A stretch of DNA of 9,376 nucleotides, taken from Candidatus Zhuqueibacterota bacterium 4484_188. Lineage in GTDB: Bacteria > Calditrichota > Calditrichia > RBG-13-44-9. The notes beneath the pieces were generated by a model. That model was given only the letters and a program-made list of their open reading frames with translations. It was not told where the DNA came from and did no database searches. Shown in pieces: positions 6,934-9,376 of the stretch (positions are counted from its first letter, which is position 1; the number at the start of each line of letters is the position of its first letter). Position numbers and translations under genes: made by a program. Location: positions 1 through 9,376 of the forward strand of contig MVCZ01000115.1 of the NCBI GenBank assembly GCA_002049825.1. The letters run 5' to 3'.

Positions 6934-6947
6934 TGCCCTGCATTTTT
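6910..6947 (+). terminator. 11-bp inverted repeat with T tract, likely terminator of the dehydrogenase gene
   Basis: AATGCAGGGCA at 6910-6920 pairs perfectly with TGCCCTGCATT at 6934-6944 across a 13-base loop, and the T run continues to 6947. It lies 43 bases after the dehydrogenase stop, as expected for an intrinsic terminator. The loop contains the -10 box of the tRNA promoter, so the element may instead, or also, act as an operator. Confidence 0.65.
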
Positions 6948-7036
6948 GCCGGAGTGGTGGAATTGGCAGACGCGCCGGACTCAAAATCCGGTCCAGCTAA
7001 AACTGGGTGTGGGTTCGAGTCCCACCTCCGGCACCA
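6948..7036 (+). tRNA. tRNA-Leu (anticodon CAA), CCA encoded
   Basis: Acceptor strands GCCGGAG (6948-6954) and CTCCGGC (7026-7032) pair fully, followed by discriminator A and an encoded CCA (7034-7036). The D arm carries GGTGGAATTGGCAGACGC. The anticodon stem CCGGA/TCCGG encloses the loop CTCAAAA, giving anticodon CAA for UUG codons. A long variable arm (CCAG/CTGG stem) marks it as class II, and the T arm GTGGGTTCGAGTCCCAC is canonical. Confidence 0.97.
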
Positions 7037-7039
7037 GGT

Positions 7040-7070
7040 AAAGCGAGGTAGAATTTCTCCTCGCTTTTTT
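7040..7070 (+). terminator. rho-independent terminator of tRNA-Leu
   Basis: AAAGCGAGG at 7040-7048 pairs with CCTCGCTTT at 7059-7067 around a ten-base loop, followed by a T run to 7070. It begins four bases after the tRNA CCA end. Confidence 0.88.
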
Positions 7071-7077
7071 ATTTGGT

Positions 7078-7107
7078 AAAAAACCTTAACCCTAAAATTT
7101 CCGGGTT
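7078..7107 (-). terminator. weak candidate terminator downstream of the Omp85 gene
   Basis: On the minus strand AACCC and GGGTT (7107 to 7088) can form a five-base-pair stem with a ten-base loop, followed after four bases by six Ts (7083-7078). It is about 150 bases past the Omp85 stop. The stem is short, so support is weak. The rest of 7071-7254 shows nothing recognisable. Confidence 0.25.
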
Positions 7108-7254
7108 TTCTCGGTTTTCCCCTTTCCCTGACAGCGTTGGCAAACAGGCGGTTTACCCAATTACACACCTTGCGTTCTTATCGGGGCTGAATCAGGAGCT
7201 TAAAGAATTCTTCATTGAGCGATTGTGATGAACCCTCGGGACAGCAACCGTTTT

Positions 7255-9150
7255 TTAGAAAGCAAACGAAATGCTGATGTGAAATTCACCCCGTTTCTCG
7301 TAGGTTTCCGGTTTGAGTTTGACCCCGTAATCGAAGCGGATGGGCCCGAAAGGCGTAACCAACGCCACACCGAGCCCGGAAGCAGGTTTAATTTCATTCA
7401 GTTTTAACAGGTTCGTTTCTGCCCACACATTCCCGGCGTCGAAAAATATCTCGCCCCAGAAAAGCCAGAATACCGGAAAACGTAATTCAAAATTACCCAG
7501 GAGAAACAATTTACCACCCAGGGCGGAAGCCCTGCCGTTTTCATCAAAACTCACCGGACCGAGCAACTGCTCCGAGTAACCGCGTACCGAAGACGCGCCA
7601 CCGAGATAAAATCGTTCCAGCAGCGGAATGTGTCCGCGCGCACCCAGTTCGAAAATATTTCCGCCGCGCAGCCGCGTAGCAAATATCCATCCCTTTCGGT
7701 AAGGAAACGCCTGGTAACGATTCCACTGCAATATTACCTTTATAAACCGGTTTAGTGTAGTAAGACCGGTTTTGTCGTCCCGTCTTTTCGAATAGGCAAA
7801 TTTTATGTTTGTTTCCACCACCGAACCTTCCTGGGGATTCAGATAATTATCCCGGCTGTCCCGGATAATATTTACACCCAGTGAATAAATAAAATCCTGC
7901 CCGCGGGTTTGAGTAAAATACACCTGACCCAGGGTGTCTTCGCTCAGAATTCGCACCTGGTTAAAGGCAATGGTTCCGGAAGTCTGCCAATTGTTACTGA
8001 ATTTGTGCCGCACCTGGAAAGAGGAGGTAAAATAATCGTAATCGGCGGAATTCAACGGACGCACCTGGAAATAGGATGCCTGCAAAATCCCGGGCGTTCG
8101 GGTGTAACCAATCCACGGTTCAACATAGGTGAAACTAAACTGATTCTTGGGATTAATAATTTTCCCCTTTGTAAAATCGTAGGACAAAGAAGGAATGACA
8201 TTTACCGAGACACTCCGAGCCGAGCCAAACAAATTCCGGTGACCGAATTCCAGGGTAAAATCAAAAGTTCCACCATAAACCGTTTGCTGTTCATAGGCGA
8301 CACCAAAGCGTGCGCCAACCCAGCGGGCTTTTTTTTCGACCACCCGGATATTCAACACAACCCGGCTGCGATCGCCTAAAATGGGTTTCAAATCCATTCC
8401 GACAAAATCAAAGAGACCGGTACTGTAGATGTTTTTTTGAGATTTTTCGATTTTCTTCCGGGAATAGATTTCACCAGGCTTGATTTCCAGTTCCCGGTGA
8501 ACAATGTAGCCGTGGGTTTGTTTTAATCCCACGTAACCGATGTCTTTAATTACCACTGTTTCGTGTTCTTTTACATTGATAAATATAGTGATCAGCGAGT
8601 CCCGGGTAACTTGTTTTTGATCAAACTCAACGTACGGTTTTCCATGATTGTAGTAGTAATTTTCGATCAGGTTCAGCCCGTTCTCAATCTGTTGTCGCCG
8701 AAAAATATCGCCGTCTTTTATCTTGAAAGTTTTGCGCATTTGCTCATTGGTAAGAATTTGCCCGCCGCTAATACGAATTTCTTTAAGTAAAAACTGCTTT
8801 CCTTCTGCAATGGTATATTTTATGGTAATATTCTCACCGGAACGTTTGATCCCTGTTTCCACCCAAACTTCCAGAAATCCTTTCGATTGGTAAAAATTCC
8901 TCAGCAAAATCCGGTCAAGGCGCATCAGCTTATTATTGAATAACGCACCCGGTTTGGATTTGAGAATACCGCGTAGCTCATTTGCCGAAAAATGGTGATT
9001 CCCGACAAATACCAGCTCCTTGATCTTGAGACGTCCGGCAAACAGCGAGCCGTTTGTCAGGCAAAGGAACAATAAACCAACCAGTAAAACCTTAAAAATT
9101 AAGGCGCCATTTAATATCGATCTTGAACTTGTCATTTTCCTGTTTTTCAT
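7255..9150 (-). CDS. tamA: TamA-like Omp85 outer-membrane assembly protein
   Basis: Outer-membrane beta-barrel protein of 631 residues, expected to work with TamB in inserting or exporting envelope components. Start ATG at 9150 gives a basic n-region (MKNRK) and a hydrophobic segment IFKVLLVGLLFLCLTNG ending SLFA|G, a signal peptide cut near residue 38. ATG at 9135 is an alternative; neither has a strong ribosome binding site. Three POTRA domains follow at about 42-119 (IKELVFVGNHHFSANEL), 120-199 (IRISGGQILTNEQM) and 200-276 (IGYVGLKQTHGYI), the number typical of TamA, whereas BamA usually has five. The barrel runs from about 277 to the end, with the conserved loop-6 motif FYLGGASSVRGYSEQ and a C-terminal beta-signal ending ISISFAF. 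It overlaps the upstream tamB end by 59 bases, so the two are surely co-transcribed. BamA-family membership is certain; the TamA assignment rests on POTRA count and the tamB neighbour. Confidence 0.92.
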   Translation of the reverse strand: MKNRKMTSSRSILNGALIFKVLLVGLLFLCLTNGSLFAGRLKIKELVFVGNHHFSANELRGILKSKPGALFNNKLMRLDRILLRNFYQSKGFLEVWVETGIKRSGENITIKYTIAEGKQFLLKEIRISGGQILTNEQMRKTFKIKDGDIFRRQQIENGLNLIENYYYNHGKPYVEFDQKQVTRDSLITIFINVKEHETVVIKDIGYVGLKQTHGYIVHRELEIKPGEIYSRKKIEKSQKNIYSTGLFDFVGMDLKPILGDRSRVVLNIRVVEKKARWVGARFGVAYEQQTVYGGTFDFTLEFGHRNLFGSARSVSVNVIPSLSYDFTKGKIINPKNQFSFTYVEPWIGYTRTPGILQASYFQVRPLNSADYDYFTSSFQVRHKFSNNWQTSGTIAFNQVRILSEDTLGQVYFTQTRGQDFIYSLGVNIIRDSRDNYLNPQEGSVVETNIKFAYSKRRDDKTGLTTLNRFIKVILQWNRYQAFPYRKGWIFATRLRGGNIFELGARGHIPLLERFYLGGASSVRGYSEQLLGPVSFDENGRASALGGKLFLLGNFELRFPVFWLFWGEIFFDAGNVWAETNLLKLNEIKPASGLGVALVTPFGPIRFDYGVKLKPETYEKRGEFHISISFAF

Positions 9151-9376
9151 AAAAAGTTGAAATTGACCAGTTTCGATTAATCCGGTACTCCAGAAACAAT
9201 TGATCACCGGATTCCCAGGAAAGGCTTGGTTTGGGGATGTCACCCAACCCCGGTAGTCCGGCGGAATTTAAACTGGTTTTATATTGCAAATACAGGTTGG
9301 GCGTAAGGTATTTGCCGAGCGAAAGCTTAGTTTCCTCGGACGCTTGATTTAACCGCTGGTTGGTATTGTTTCCGCT
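9092..9376 (-). CDS. tamB: TamB (translocation and assembly module) C-terminus, partial
   Basis: Only the last 94 residues lie in the window; the gene continues past the right edge. The frame is open to the edge and contains the TamB/DUF490 C-terminal signature: LSLGKYLTPNLYLQYKT, then SLSWESGDQLFLEYRINRNWS, and a final IKWRLNF ending in phenylalanine as in strands recognised by Omp85 proteins. TamB is a very long beta-helical protein that spans the periplasm from an inner-membrane anchor and docks onto TamA with this region. The order here is tamB then tamA, the reverse of the Escherichia coli order. The stop codon at 9092-9094 lies inside the tamA signal-peptide region. Confidence 0.88.
   Translation of the reverse strand, partial: SGNNTNQRLNQASEETKLSLGKYLTPNLYLQYKTSLNSAGLPGLGDIPKPSLSWESGDQLFLEYRINRNWSISTFYEKQENDKFKIDIKWRLNF

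Noticed and set aside
6482..7000. Plus-strand frame of 172 codons ending in GGIGRRAGLK
   Set aside because: It is a shadow of the saccharopine dehydrogenase 3' half and runs into the tRNA-Leu gene, where it gives the typical false sense translation of a tRNA.
6863..7168. Minus-strand frame of 101 codons containing RRWDSNPHPVLAGPDFESG
   Set aside because: This is the well-known spurious translation of the antisense of a tRNA-Leu gene; the middle of the frame lies exactly on the tRNA.

Overview
This window reads like ordinary chromosome from a Gram-negative bacterium. The evidence for an outer membrane is a TamB C-terminus followed by a TamA-type Omp85 protein. GC content looks moderate and start sites are often Shine-Dalgarno-led. 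The gene mix (plant/animal-like lysine-ketoglutarate reductase and saccharopine dehydrogenase, a GroES-like protein with an enlarged loop, a COG2521 methyltransferase, a DUF4412-like domain) would fit the FCB/Calditrichota/Ignavibacteriota area. That placement is an inference from gene content only.

Left part (1-2400, + strand): an ArsR-type regulator carrying DUF2087 and, unexpectedly, a DUF4412-like C-terminal domain; a candidate terminator; a 127-residue membrane protein of unknown function; a 437-base stretch holding a good candidate for a 45-residue membrane microprotein; and a divergent GroES-family protein whose 3' end overlaps the gene facing it.

Middle (2333-3596, - strand): a two-gene, translationally coupled unit encoding a one-cysteine thioredoxin-fold protein and a COG2521-type SAM-dependent methyltransferase.

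Middle right (3773-6866, + strand): the two steps of the saccharopine route of lysine breakdown. The reductase gene is intact. The saccharopine dehydrogenase gene is broken by two separate tandem duplications, of 65 bp and 7 bp. Their lengths sum to 72 bp, so the downstream frame is restored, but a stop codon is created in between. This is the most striking local feature of the window.

At 6905-7070 a tRNA-Leu(CAA) gene has its own consensus-like promoter and terminator. The promoter's -10 box lies inside the loop of a perfect 11-bp inverted repeat that itself resembles a terminator for the upstream gene.

Right end (7255-9376, - strand): the last 94 residues of TamB and a complete three-POTRA TamA-like Omp85 protein with overlapping reading frames, forming an envelope-assembly operon. 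I found no CRISPR array, insertion sequence, rRNA, phage module or defence system.
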